Origin: Lutibacter citreus
GTDB lineage: Bacteria; Bacteroidota; Bacteroidia; Flavobacteriales; Flavobacteriaceae
NCBI RefSeq assembly: GCF_003260195.1
Contig: NZ_QEIH01000005.1
Coordinates: 1 to 64,000, forward strand
Direction: 5' to 3'
DNA: 64,000 nt
Under the pieces are notes generated by a model, which saw nothing but the letters and a program-made list of their open reading frames with translations, did not search any database and had not been told where the DNA came from. A program made the translations under genes and the position numbers. How positions within the stretch are numbered: position 1 is the stretch's first letter; every line of letters begins with the position of its first letter. Positions 16,891 through 25,756 of this stretch are shown one piece after another.

Positions 16891-19743
16891 ATGCCTAAAA
16901 ACACTAAAATTAAATCGATTTTAATAATTGGATCAGGTCCAATTATTATTGGCCAAGCTTGTGAATTTGACTACTCAGGATCCCAAGCAATTAGATCTTT
17001 AAAAGAAGAAGGAATTGAAGTTACTTTAATAAATTCAAATCCAGCTACAATTATGACGGATCCGTCATTGGCTGATAATGTTTATCTTAAACCATTAACT
17101 ACTAAGTCTATAATTGAAATATTGCAAATGCACCCTAATATTGATGCTGTACTTCCAACAATGGGAGGGCAAACGGCATTAAATTTATGTATTGAAGCAG
17201 ATGACAAAGGAATTTGGAAAGACTTTAATGTAGATTTAATAGGTGTTGATATTGATGCAATTAATATTACAGAAGATAGAGAGCAGTTTAGAAAATTGAT
17301 GATTGAAATAGGGATAGGTCAGGCACCTTCAACTACAGCAACATCATTTTTAAAAGGTAAAGAAATTGCACAAGAATATGGTTTTCCGTTAGTAATTCGT
17401 CCTTCATTTACTTTAGGAGGGTTTGGAGCATCTATTGTTTATGATAAGAAAGATTTTGATGATTTATTAAGTAGAGGTTTAGAGGCGTCACCTATACATG
17501 AGGTAATTATAGATAAAGCTTTACTTGGGTGGAAAGAGTATGAGTTAGAACTATTAAGAGATAGTAATGATAATGTAGTTATTATTTGTACTATTGAAAA
17601 TATGGATCCAATGGGAATTCATACTGGAGATTCAATAACAGTAGCTCCAGCTATGACTTTAAGTGATACCACTTTTCAAAGAATGCGTGATATGGCAATA
17701 CATATGATGCGTTCTATTGGTGATTTTGCAGGAGGATGTAATGTTCAGTTTGCTGTAAGCCCAGATGAAAATGAAGATATTATTGCAATTGAGATTAACC
17801 CAAGGGTATCTCGTTCATCTGCATTAGCTTCAAAAGCAACAGGATATCCTATTGCAAAAATTGCAGCTAAATTAGCTATTGGTTATCATTTAGATGAATT
17901 AAAAAATCAAATAACTAAAACTACTTCAGCTTTATTTGAACCAACATTAGATTATGTAATTGTGAAAATACCACGTTGGAACTTCGATAAATTTGAAGGT
18001 TCTGATAGAACAGTTGGTTTACAAATGAAATCAGTTGGTGAAGTTATGGGGATTGGGCGTTGTTTCCAAGAAGCATTGCATAAAGCAACACAATCATTAG
18101 AAATTAAACGTAATGGTTTAGGAGCTGATGGTAAAGGAGAAAAAGATTACGACACTATTATTCAGAAGTTAAAATATCCAAGTTGGGATAGAGTTTTTGT
18201 GATTTATGATGCTATTCAAATGGGAATCCCATTAAGCAGAATACACGAAATAACTAAAATAGATTACTGGTATTTAAAACAATACGAAGAATTATTAACG
18301 TTAGAAAACGAAATTTCAACAAATAAATTAGCAACACTTTCTTATGAATTATTGTTAGAAGCTAAACAAAAAGGTTTTGCTGATAGACAAATTGCTCATA
18401 TGTTAGGATGTTGGGAAAGTGAAGTAAAGGCTAAAAGAACTGAGTTAGATATTAACAGAGTTTATAAATTAGTTGATACTTGTGCTGCAGAGTTTGGAGC
18501 GCAAACACCATATTATTATTCTACATTCGAAAATAAAATGATTACACCTGACGGTGTAAGAAAATCAGACAATGAGAGTGTTGTAACTGATAGAAAGAAA
18601 ATTATTGTTCTTGGTTCTGGGCCAAATAGAATTGGACAAGGAATTGAGTTTGATTATTGTTGTGTACATGGTGTGTTAGCGGCAAGAGAGGCTGGTTATG
18701 AGACGATTATGATTAATTGTAATCCAGAAACAGTTTCTACGGATTTTGATACAGCAGATAAATTATATTTTGAACCAGTTTTTTGGGAGCATATTTATGA
18801 TATAATTGAACACGAAAAACCAGAAGGTGTAATCGTTCAATTAGGTGGTCAGACAGCATTAAAATTAGCTGAAAAATTAGAGAAATGGGGAATTAAAATT
18901 ATAGGAACGAGTTTTGAAGCTTTAGATTTAGCTGAAGACAGAAAACGTTTCTCTGAATTATTACTCGATTTAAAAATTCCATTTCCACAATATGGTACAG
19001 CTACAACAGCTGACGAAGCTTCTGTAATTGCTGATACTTTAGATTTTCCAATTTTGGTACGTCCGTCTTATGTATTGGGAGGTCAGGGAATGAAAATTGT
19101 GATTAATAAAGAAGAATTAGAAACGCATGTAGTGTCTTTATTAAGAAGTATTCCTAATAATGTGTTATTGTTAGATCATTATTTAGATGGGGCAATAGAA
19201 TGTGAAGCAGATGCAATATGTGATGGAGAAGATGTTTACATTATTGGTATTATGGAACATATTGAACCTTGTGGAGTACATTCAGGAGATTCAAATGCTA
19301 CATTACCACCTTTTAATTTAGGTGAGTTTGTGATGCAACAAATTAAAGATCATACTAAAAGAATAGCTTTAGCTTTAAAAACTGTTGGATTAATTAATGT
19401 TCAATATGCAGTTAAGGATGATATTGTTTATATTATTGAAGCAAATCCTAGAGCATCTCGTACAGTTCCGTTTATTGCAAAAGCTTATCAAGAACCTTAT
19501 GTAAATTACGCTACTAAGGTAATGTTAGGAGATAAAAAAGTGAAAGACTTTAATTTTAACCCTCAATTAGAAGGTTTTGCAATTAAACAACCAGTCTTTT
19601 CTTTTAATAAATTCCCTAATGTAGATAAAAAATTAGGACCTGAAATGAAATCAACAGGAGAGAGCATTTTATTTATTGATAGTTTAAAAGATGATCAATT
19701 TTATGAATTGTATTCTCGTAGAAAAATGTATTTAAATAAGTAA
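16891..19743 (+). CDS. carB: Carbamoyl phosphate synthase, large subunit
   Basis: CarB makes carbamoyl phosphate for arginine and pyrimidines from bicarbonate, ATP and ammonia supplied by CarA. Both halves of the duplicated ATP-grasp core are seen: IIGSGPIIIGQACEFDYSG at the N-terminus and VLGSGPNRIGQGIEFDYCC near residue 570. They are separated by the oligomerisation domain. At 950 aa it is about 120 residues shorter than the E. coli enzyme (1073 aa). It ends shortly after the second ATP-grasp, so the C-terminal MGS-like allosteric domain is missing. A strong terminator follows. carA is not adjacent. Confidence 0.96.
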   Translation: MPKNTKIKSILIIGSGPIIIGQACEFDYSGSQAIRSLKEEGIEVTLINSNPATIMTDPSLADNVYLKPLTTKSIIEILQMHPNIDAVLPTMGGQTALNLCIEADDKGIWKDFNVDLIGVDIDAINITEDREQFRKLMIEIGIGQAPSTTATSFLKGKEIAQEYGFPLVIRPSFTLGGFGASIVYDKKDFDDLLSRGLEASPIHEVIIDKALLGWKEYELELLRDSNDNVVIICTIENMDPMGIHTGDSITVAPAMTLSDTTFQRMRDMAIHMMRSIGDFAGGCNVQFAVSPDENEDIIAIEINPRVSRSSALASKATGYPIAKIAAKLAIGYHLDELKNQITKTTSALFEPTLDYVIVKIPRWNFDKFEGSDRTVGLQMKSVGEVMGIGRCFQEALHKATQSLEIKRNGLGADGKGEKDYDTIIQKLKYPSWDRVFVIYDAIQMGIPLSRIHEITKIDYWYLKQYEELLTLENEISTNKLATLSYELLLEAKQKGFADRQIAHMLGCWESEVKAKRTELDINRVYKLVDTCAAEFGAQTPYYYSTFENKMITPDGVRKSDNESVVTDRKKIIVLGSGPNRIGQGIEFDYCCVHGVLAAREAGYETIMINCNPETVSTDFDTADKLYFEPVFWEHIYDIIEHEKPEGVIVQLGGQTALKLAEKLEKWGIKIIGTSFEALDLAEDRKRFSELLLDLKIPFPQYGTATTADEASVIADTLDFPILVRPSYVLGGQGMKIVINKEELETHVVSLLRSIPNNVLLLDHYLDGAIECEADAICDGEDVYIIGIMEHIEPCGVHSGDSNATLPPFNLGEFVMQQIKDHTKRIALALKTVGLINVQYAVKDDIVYIIEANPRASRTVPFIAKAYQEPYVNYATKVMLGDKKVKDFNFNPQLEGFAIKQPVFSFNKFPNVDKKLGPEMKSTGESILFIDSLKDDQFYELYSRRKMYLNK

Positions 19744-19760
19744 TTTATTTTAACATAATA

Positions 19761-19798
19761 AAAAAAAAGAGTTTCCAGAAGGAAACTCTTTTTTTTTT
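19761..19798 (+). terminator. carB terminator
   Basis: AAGAGTTTCC and GGAAACTCTT form a perfect stem with the 4-base loop AGAA. The A run before and the T run after extend it, giving a bidirectional-type intrinsic terminator. Confidence 0.92.
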
Positions 19799-19815
19799 AA
19801 TTAAAAATTAAACCT

Positions 19816-19839
19816 TATATTTGTTTAATATTAAAACAA
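19816..19839 (+). promoter_or_regulatory. Promoter and likely operator of the CarH-like gene
   Basis: TATATTTG (19816-19823) is an exact consensus box. It runs straight into the near-perfect inverted repeat TTGTTTAATATTAAAACAA (19821-19839), centred on AATATT. A repressor bound here would cover the start point of transcription, so autoregulation by the gene that follows is plausible. Confidence 0.5.
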
Positions 19840-19844
19840 TAACA

Positions 19845-20747
19845 TTGAACAATATTAAAACAGAGTTTACAATTAAAGATCTTGAAAATTTTTCAGGTGT
19901 TAAGGCACATACTATTCGGATTTGGGAGAAACGATATAATTTACTTAAACCAAAAAGAACAGATTCCAATATAAGATTTTATGATATTTTTAGTTTACAG
20001 AAATTACTTAATGTATCTCTGTTGAATAATAATGGACTTAAAATATCTAAGATTTCAGATTTAACGGATTCTCAACTAACTGTTAAGGTTCGAGAAATTG
20101 TTGCTAAAAAAGGAGTGAATAGTCAAGTGTCAAATTCTTTTAAATTAGCAATGTTAAACTTTGATGAAAACTTGTTTAATGTAACCTATAATAATTTAGT
20201 TGCAACTTCATCTTTTAGAGAGATTTTTAAAAATGTTTTTCTTCCTTTTTTAGATGATATTGGGCTATTGTGGCAAGTAAACTCAATAACTCCTGCTCAC
20301 GAACATTTTATAACTAACCTTATTAAACAAAAAATTCATTTAAATGTTGAGCGATTACAGTTGTCTCAGCCAACTAACTTAGAGAAGGTTTTTGTTTTAT
20401 ATTTACCGTTAAATGAAATTCATGAATTAGGGTTGCTTTATTTACATTTTGAGTTGATTCTTCACGGGTATCAATCAATTTATCTAGGTCAAAGTGTTCC
20501 GATAAGTAATTTAGTGGATGTTCAAAAAGTCTATAATTCAGCTTTTTTTATAAGTTACTTAACTGTTGAACCTTCAAAAATTACAGTTAATGAATATTTA
20601 GATAAAGTAAAGAATGAGATAGAATTAAATTCTGATAATGAGTTTTGGGTAGTTGGAAGGAAGGTAGTTGAAGCTGCTAATTTAAATCTTAAAGAGAAGC
20701 ATATAAAGACATTCAATACTATAAATGAAATATTATCACAATTATAA
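19845..20747 (+). CDS. MerR-type regulator with B12-binding domain (CarH/LitR-like)
   Basis: The TTG at 19845 is preferred over a TTG at 19821 because the latter lies inside the promoter box. The protein is then 300 aa. Residues 8-75 are a MerR-like helix-turn-helix domain (FTIKDLENFSGVKAHTIRIWEKRY). Residues 100-170 are a helical domain with the Wx9EH signature (Trp143, Glu153, His154). Residues 180-300 are a Rossmann-like cobalamin-binding domain with the E-x-H-x-x-G motif (Glu191, His193, Gly196). These are the signatures of CarH and LitR, which bind DNA in the dark with adenosylcobalamin and release it when light breaks the Co-C bond. The nearby carotenoid and photolyase genes support a light-sensing role. 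Cofactor binding itself is inferred. Confidence 0.85.
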   Translation: MNNIKTEFTIKDLENFSGVKAHTIRIWEKRYNLLKPKRTDSNIRFYDIFSLQKLLNVSLLNNNGLKISKISDLTDSQLTVKVREIVAKKGVNSQVSNSFKLAMLNFDENLFNVTYNNLVATSSFREIFKNVFLPFLDDIGLLWQVNSITPAHEHFITNLIKQKIHLNVERLQLSQPTNLEKVFVLYLPLNEIHELGLLYLHFELILHGYQSIYLGQSVPISNLVDVQKVYNSAFFISYLTVEPSKITVNEYLDKVKNEIELNSDNEFWVVGRKVVEAANLNLKEKHIKTFNTINEILSQL

Positions 20748-20756
20748 TTTTTTATA

Positions 20757-20866
20757 TTGTTTAACTAAAAAATAGTTTAATTAAACAAAAAGAAGTATAT
20801 TTGCTTAACATCGAATAAAAAATGTTGTTTAAGCATTTTTTTTTGATCATTTTTAAAATGTTTAAC
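20757..20866 (+). promoter_or_regulatory. Promoter and operator-like repeats before the FAS1 gene
   Basis: TATATTTG at 20796-20803 is an exact promoter box. The place of the upstream box is taken by the perfect palindrome GTTTAATTAAAC (20775-20786). TGTTTAAC-type motifs lie at 20757-20765, 20825-20833 (last base changed) and 20859-20866. A stem AAAAAATG / CATTTTTT (about 20817-20842) forms a small hairpin in the leader of some 145 bases. Confidence 0.5.
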
Positions 20867-20954
20867 AAAATTATAAAAAAGATAAACAAAAAATAAAATA
20901 TGCTAATTTAAAGACTTCAAAAGAAGTAGGCATTTAACCTAAAAAACTTATATT

Positions 20955-22784
20955 ATGTTTTCAAAAAAAATTATACCCTTATTAATTCTTGGTCTATTTA
21001 TAATAACATTTACATCTTGTGACTCTGATGATAATGATGAAATAATCATTAAGCAATTAGATATTGTAGAAACAGCTATTGGATCTAATGATTTAAGCAT
21101 TTTGGTTCAGGCATTGCAAAAAGCGGATTTAGTTTCAGCTTTACAAGCAGATGGTCCGTTTACAGTGTTTGCTCCAACCAATGCCGCGTTTCAAAATTTA
21201 TTAGATTCAAATGATTCATGGAATGGTCTTGATGATATTCCAGTAGATCTTTTAAAAACAGTGTTATTGTATCATGTAACAAGTGGAGTGGCTTCATCAT
21301 CAGGTTTATCAGATGGGCAAGTTATAACAATGTTGAATGATGGAAATATTTCAGTTGATTTATCAAATGGTGTACAATTATCAACAATTGCCGAGCAAAT
21401 GGTAACTGTTACTAATGCGGACATTTTGGTTTCAAATGGTATTATTCATATTATTGATGAAGTTATGTTACCGCTTCCAAAAGAAAAAGACATTGTAGAA
21501 ACAGCTATTGGATCTAATGATTTAAGTATTTTGGTTCAGGCATTGCAAAAAGCAGATTTGGTTTCAGCTTTGCAAGCAGATGGTCCGTTTACAGTGTTTG
21601 CTCCAACTAATGCCGCGTTTCAAAATTTATTAGATTCAAATGATTCTTGGAATGGTCTTGATGATATTCCAGTAGATCTTTTAAAAACAGTATTGTTGTA
21701 TCATGTATCCAGCGGAGTGGCTTCATCATCAGATTTATCAGATGGGCAAGTTATAACAATGTTGAATGATGGAAATATTTCAGTTGATTTATCAAATGCT
21801 GTTCAATTATCAACAATTGCCGAGCAAATGGTAACTGTTACTAATGCAGATATTTTGGTTTCAAATGGTATTATTCATATTATTGATGAAGTTATGTTGC
21901 CGCTTCCAAAAGAAAAAGACATTGTAGAAACAGCTATTGGATCTGATGATTTAAGTATTTTAGTTTTAGCTGTTCAAAAAGCGGGATTAGTTGATGTTTT
22001 AAAAGGAGACGGACCGTTTACCGTGTTTGCTCCAACTAATGCCGCATTTCAAAATTTGTTAGATTCAAATGATTCTTGGAATGGTCTTGATGATATCCCA
22101 GTGGATCTTTTAAAATCAGTTTTATTATTTCATGTAATTTCTGGAAATATTATGTCTACAGATCTTTCTGATACTTATGTGAAAACAAATTTAATGGGAC
22201 CAAATGATGAATTTATTTCTATGCAGGTTGAAACTGTTGGAGGTGTTCAATTTAATGGTGATTCAAATCCAGTAACTGTTGATATTGAAGCAACAAATGG
22301 AGTAGTTCATGTTATAGATAAAGTAATGTTACCACCAAACGTAGTAACATTAGCTTTAAATAATTCAGGGTTCACAACATTGGTTGCGGCCTTAACAGAT
22401 AGTAGACATACTACTGATTTTGTTTCAATATTATCTGGAGATGGGCCATTTACAATTTTTGCACCTACTAATACAGCGTTTCAATCATTACTTGATTCAA
22501 ATGATTCGTGGAATAATTTAGGAGATATTCCTATTACAGTTATGGATGCAGTGTTGAAATACCACGTAATACCTAGTGCTAATGTTCAGGCAGACCAATT
22601 AACCGAAGGAGATGTTACAACATTTGAAGGAAGCTCAATAATGATTGACTTGGCTGATGGTGCTCAAATAAAAACAACGAGTAATCAGGTGGTTAATATT
22701 TTAGTTGGAGACGCAACAAATGACGTTCAAGGAACAAATGGTGTTATTCACGCAATTGATATGGTTTTGTTACCAAGTAGTTAG
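20955..22784 (+). CDS. FAS1 (fasciclin) domain lipoprotein, four repeats
   Basis: The 609-aa protein has a signal peptide with lipobox TSC (Cys22) followed by acidic residues. Four FAS1 domains of about 140 residues each follow, each with the FTVFAPTNAAFQ motif and an IIHIIDEVMLP ending. Repeats one and two (starting at 21060 and 21489) differ at only 3 of 143 residues; repeat three starts at 21918, again 429 bases on, and repeat four is more diverged. FAS1 proteins are adhesion modules; related proteins bind carotenoids or other lipids in some organisms. The position between the light regulator and the crt operon makes a link to pigmentation tempting but unproven. Confidence 0.93.
   Translation: MFSKKIIPLLILGLFIITFTSCDSDDNDEIIIKQLDIVETAIGSNDLSILVQALQKADLVSALQADGPFTVFAPTNAAFQNLLDSNDSWNGLDDIPVDLLKTVLLYHVTSGVASSSGLSDGQVITMLNDGNISVDLSNGVQLSTIAEQMVTVTNADILVSNGIIHIIDEVMLPLPKEKDIVETAIGSNDLSILVQALQKADLVSALQADGPFTVFAPTNAAFQNLLDSNDSWNGLDDIPVDLLKTVLLYHVSSGVASSSDLSDGQVITMLNDGNISVDLSNAVQLSTIAEQMVTVTNADILVSNGIIHIIDEVMLPLPKEKDIVETAIGSDDLSILVLAVQKAGLVDVLKGDGPFTVFAPTNAAFQNLLDSNDSWNGLDDIPVDLLKSVLLFHVISGNIMSTDLSDTYVKTNLMGPNDEFISMQVETVGGVQFNGDSNPVTVDIEATNGVVHVIDKVMLPPNVVTLALNNSGFTTLVAALTDSRHTTDFVSILSGDGPFTIFAPTNTAFQSLLDSNDSWNNLGDIPITVMDAVLKYHVIPSANVQADQLTEGDVTTFEGSSIMIDLADGAQIKTTSNQVVNILVGDATNDVQGTNGVIHAIDMVLLPSS
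21060..22346 (+). repeat. Tandem 429-base repeats encoding FAS1 domains
   Basis: Units start at 21060, 21489 and 21918 with an exact spacing of 429 bases. The first two are nearly identical in DNA, with mostly silent changes such as AGCATT to AGTATT. The third agrees well in its first half and drifts in its second half. This points to recent duplication or gene conversion. Confidence 0.9.
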
Positions 22785-22795
22785 TTTTAATAATG

Positions 22796-22825
22796 AGCAG
22801 AAATAAGGTTTTTCTTATTTCTGCT
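22796..22825 (+). terminator. Strong hairpin after the FAS1 gene
   Basis: AGCAGAAATAAG and CTTATTTCTGCT form a perfect 12-base stem with a 6-base loop, 12 bases after the stop codon. No T run follows on the plus strand, so it may stabilise the messenger end or act with Rho rather than as a canonical terminator. Confidence 0.6.
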
Positions 22826-22918
22826 AAAAAATATCTATCTTAAAGGTGAATATGTATATAGAAAGTCTTGCAATTTTATAAAAAATAAAAATAGCTTCTA
22901 AAGTTAATAAGAGTTTAA

Positions 22919-24388
22919 ATGAATAAAAAGAGTAAAAAAGTTATTATCATTGGTTCGGGTTTCTCGTCGTTATCGGCTTCTTGTTATTTGGCTAGAAAGG
23001 GTTACAGTGTTTGTGTTTTAGAAAAGAATACAACTCTAGGAGGTAGGGCAAGAAAATTTGAAAAAGATGGATTTAAATTTGACATGGGACCTACTTGGTA
23101 TTGGATGCCAGATGTTTTTGAGAAATTTTTTAATGATTTTGATAAAAAACCATCTGATTTTTATCAATTAGAGCGTTTATCACCAGCTTATCAAGTTTAT
23201 TTTGGTAAAAATGACTCAATTACTATACCGGACACTCTTAAGAAAATTTATAAAGTTTTTGAGCAAGAAGAAAAAGGTAGTTCAAAGTATTTAAAAGAAT
23301 TTTTAGATTCGGCAAAGTTCAATTATGAAGTTGCTATTAATGATTTGGTGTACAAACCAGGAGAATCTATTACAGAGTTAATAAACTTAACAACAATTTC
23401 TAAATTAAATCAATTTTTTACGAGTATAAGTAAAACGGTTAGAAGAAAAATAAAAAGCCATAAACTTCAACAAATTTTGGAGTTTCCTGTATTGTTTTTA
23501 GGTGCAAAACCTTCAAATACTCCTAGTTTTTACAATTTTATGAATTATGCAGATTTTGGTTTAGGTACTTGGCATCCAAAAGGGGGAATGTTTGAAGTGG
23601 TAAATGGATTTGTTAATCTGGCTAAATCTTTAGGAGTTGAATTTTTAACAGAACAGAATGTTGAGGAAATTGTAGTTGATAATGGTTTGGTTAAAGGGGT
23701 AATTTCAAATAATTTATTTATAGAATCAGATATTGTAATAAGTGGAGCAGATTATCACCATACCGAAACATTATTAAATGAAAAGTATAGAGTTTATTCT
23801 GAAAAATATTGGGCGAAAAAAACTTTTGCTCCGTCAGCGTTACTTTTTTACGTTGGTTTTGATACAAAAATTAAGAATGTAGCGCATCACACTCTTTTTT
23901 TTGATACAAGTTTTGATGTGCACGCAAAAGATATTTATGATACGCCAAAATGGCCAAAAGAGCCGCTTTTTTATGCAAGTTTTTCAAGTATAACAGATAA
24001 TAGTTTTGCCCCTATTTCAAAGGAGGCGGCTACTTTTTTAATACCCTTGGCGCCAGATTTAAATGATATTCCTGAGGTTAGAGAGGAGTATTTTTTAAAA
24101 ATAATAAATCGATTAGAAAATTTAACTGGTCAAAAATTAAAGGATAAAATTTTATTTAAAGAGTCATATTGTGTAAATGATTTTAAAAGGGATTATAATT
24201 CTTATAAAGGAAACGCTTATGGAATGGCAAATACATTATTTCAAACAGCATTTTTAAGGCCTAAAATAAAAAGTGGGAAAGTGAAAAATTTATTTTTTAC
24301 AGGGCAATTAACTGTTCCAGGTCCTGGAGTTCCTCCTGCTATTATATCTGGTAAAATTGTTTCTGATATGGTAATAAAGAATAATTAA
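22919..24388 (+). CDS. crtI: Phytoene desaturase
   Basis: CrtI introduces double bonds into phytoene to give lycopene using FAD. The 489-aa protein starts with the dinucleotide-binding fold IIGSGFSSLSASCYLAR...VLEKN and has RARKFEKDGFKFDMGPTWYW. It ends with the bacterial-type signature FTGQLTVPGPGVPPAIISGK. It is the first gene of a tight operon; crtB follows after 28 bases. No clear promoter consensus was found in front of it, so transcription may partly come through from the FAS1 gene. Confidence 0.95.
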   Translation: MNKKSKKVIIIGSGFSSLSASCYLARKGYSVCVLEKNTTLGGRARKFEKDGFKFDMGPTWYWMPDVFEKFFNDFDKKPSDFYQLERLSPAYQVYFGKNDSITIPDTLKKIYKVFEQEEKGSSKYLKEFLDSAKFNYEVAINDLVYKPGESITELINLTTISKLNQFFTSISKTVRRKIKSHKLQQILEFPVLFLGAKPSNTPSFYNFMNYADFGLGTWHPKGGMFEVVNGFVNLAKSLGVEFLTEQNVEEIVVDNGLVKGVISNNLFIESDIVISGADYHHTETLLNEKYRVYSEKYWAKKTFAPSALLFYVGFDTKIKNVAHHTLFFDTSFDVHAKDIYDTPKWPKEPLFYASFSSITDNSFAPISKEAATFLIPLAPDLNDIPEVREEYFLKIINRLENLTGQKLKDKILFKESYCVNDFKRDYNSYKGNAYGMANTLFQTAFLRPKIKSGKVKNLFFTGQLTVPGPGVPPAIISGKIVSDMVIKNN

Positions 24389-24416
24389 TAAGTAAAACGA
24401 CTAAAAAAAATTAATA

Positions 24417-25256
24417 ATGAAGAAATTATTTGATGAAACGTCTTTTAAGTGTAGTAAAATTGTAACTAAAACATACAGTACTTCATTTTCAATGGCTGTT
24501 TATATGCTTTCTCCAAAAATTAGAGAAGCAATTTATAGTATTTATGCGTTTGTTCGTTTTGCTGATGAAATAGTAGATTCTTTTCATAACTATGATAAAG
24601 AAGATTTATTAGATGAATTTGAAAAGGATTATTATAAGTCTTATAGTCAAGGGATTAGTTTAAATCCTATTTTAAATTGCTTTCAACATACTGTAAAAAA
24701 ATACAATATTACAGATGATCTAATTCAGTCATTTTTAAAAAGCATGAAAGCAGATTTAAAAAAAGAAACCTATAATACAGTAGAAGAATATAACCAGTAT
24801 ATTTATGGTTCTGCAGATGTTGTTGGTTTAATGTGTTTAAAAGTTTTTGTTGATGGTAATGATGAAAAATATAAAGAATTAAAATATTCAGCAATGAAAC
24901 TAGGTTCGGCTTTTCAAAAGGTAAATTTTTTAAGAGATTTAAAAGATGATTATGAGTTATTACATCGCTCATATTTTCCAGGAGTAAATTTAAAAGAATT
25001 AACGGCTAATGAAAAAGCAGAAATAATTGCCGATATTGAGGCTGATTTTAAGGAGGCATTTATAGGGATTAAAGGATTGCCTATTGAAGCTAAATTTGGT
25101 GTTTATACGGCGTATGTTTATTATAAAAGATTATTAAATAAATTAAAAAGAACTCCTTTTAATGAAATATTAAATACGCGTATTAGAGTGTCAAACCCTA
25201 TGAAAATTAGCTTATTGGCAAAATCTTTTGTAGTTTATAAATTAAATTTACTGTAA
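24417..25256 (+). CDS. crtB: Phytoene synthase
   Basis: CrtB condenses two geranylgeranyl diphosphates to phytoene. The 279-aa protein carries both Asp-rich motifs that bind magnesium-diphosphate: RFADEIVDSF in the first third and NFLRDLKDDYELLHRSYFPG in the second half. The latter is a squalene/phytoene synthase signature. It is placed between crtI and an unknown gene, whose ATG overlaps the stop codon by one base. Confidence 0.95.
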   Translation: MKKLFDETSFKCSKIVTKTYSTSFSMAVYMLSPKIREAIYSIYAFVRFADEIVDSFHNYDKEDLLDEFEKDYYKSYSQGISLNPILNCFQHTVKKYNITDDLIQSFLKSMKADLKKETYNTVEEYNQYIYGSADVVGLMCLKVFVDGNDEKYKELKYSAMKLGSAFQKVNFLRDLKDDYELLHRSYFPGVNLKELTANEKAEIIADIEADFKEAFIGIKGLPIEAKFGVYTAYVYYKRLLNKLKRTPFNEILNTRIRVSNPMKISLLAKSFVVYKLNLL

Positions 25257-25756
25257 TGAAAGAATTTCTTATTATTTGTTCATTTATAATGCTTGTTTCT
25301 TTAAAAACACCTTTGGAAAGTGTAAGAGAACAGTTTTTAAATATAAATAATTTAGAGCAAGCTGAAGGATTTATAGAGCAATTAAAACAAGGTACTACTG
25401 CAGAGGCTAAAGGTTATTATGCTGCCATGGTATTTATGAAATCTAGATTTGTGAAAAACCCTTTTTCAAAACTAAAACATTTTAAACAAGGTAAGAAAAT
25501 TTTAGATCAAGATATTGTTGAAAATCCTTTAAATGTAGAAATAAGATATATTAGATATATTATGCAAAAACAGATTCCAAATTTTTTGGGATACAACGAT
25601 TTTATTTCAGAAGATTTTAATGTTATTACACAAGAAATGGTAAATGCAAAATTAGATTTAGCTTTAAAAAAATATATTTTAAACAATATGTTATTGTTAG
25701 AAAGTTTAAAAATTGAAGAAAAAGAAAAGATTGAACAAACTTTAGATAAATTATGA
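25256..25756 (+). CDS. Unknown protein inside the carotenoid operon, 166 aa
   Basis: It has a short hydrophobic N-terminus (MKEFLIICSFIMLVSL), probably a signal peptide or anchor. A helical body follows with TPR-like spacing (LEQAEGFIEQLKQGTTAEAKGYYAAMVFMKSR). No catalytic motif is recognised. It overlaps crtB by one base and crtZ by four bases, so it is translationally coupled to both and must be part of the pathway transcript. A role as a helper or scaffold of the membrane pigment enzymes is only an inference. Confidence 0.7.
   Translation: MKEFLIICSFIMLVSLKTPLESVREQFLNINNLEQAEGFIEQLKQGTTAEAKGYYAAMVFMKSRFVKNPFSKLKHFKQGKKILDQDIVENPLNVEIRYIRYIMQKQIPNFLGYNDFISEDFNVITQEMVNAKLDLALKKYILNNMLLLESLKIEEKEKIEQTLDKL

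Noticed and set aside
21060..22346. CRISPR array from the regular repeats
   Set aside because: The spacing of 429 bases is coding and in frame; the repeats are FAS1 domains. No short repeats with spacers were found anywhere.
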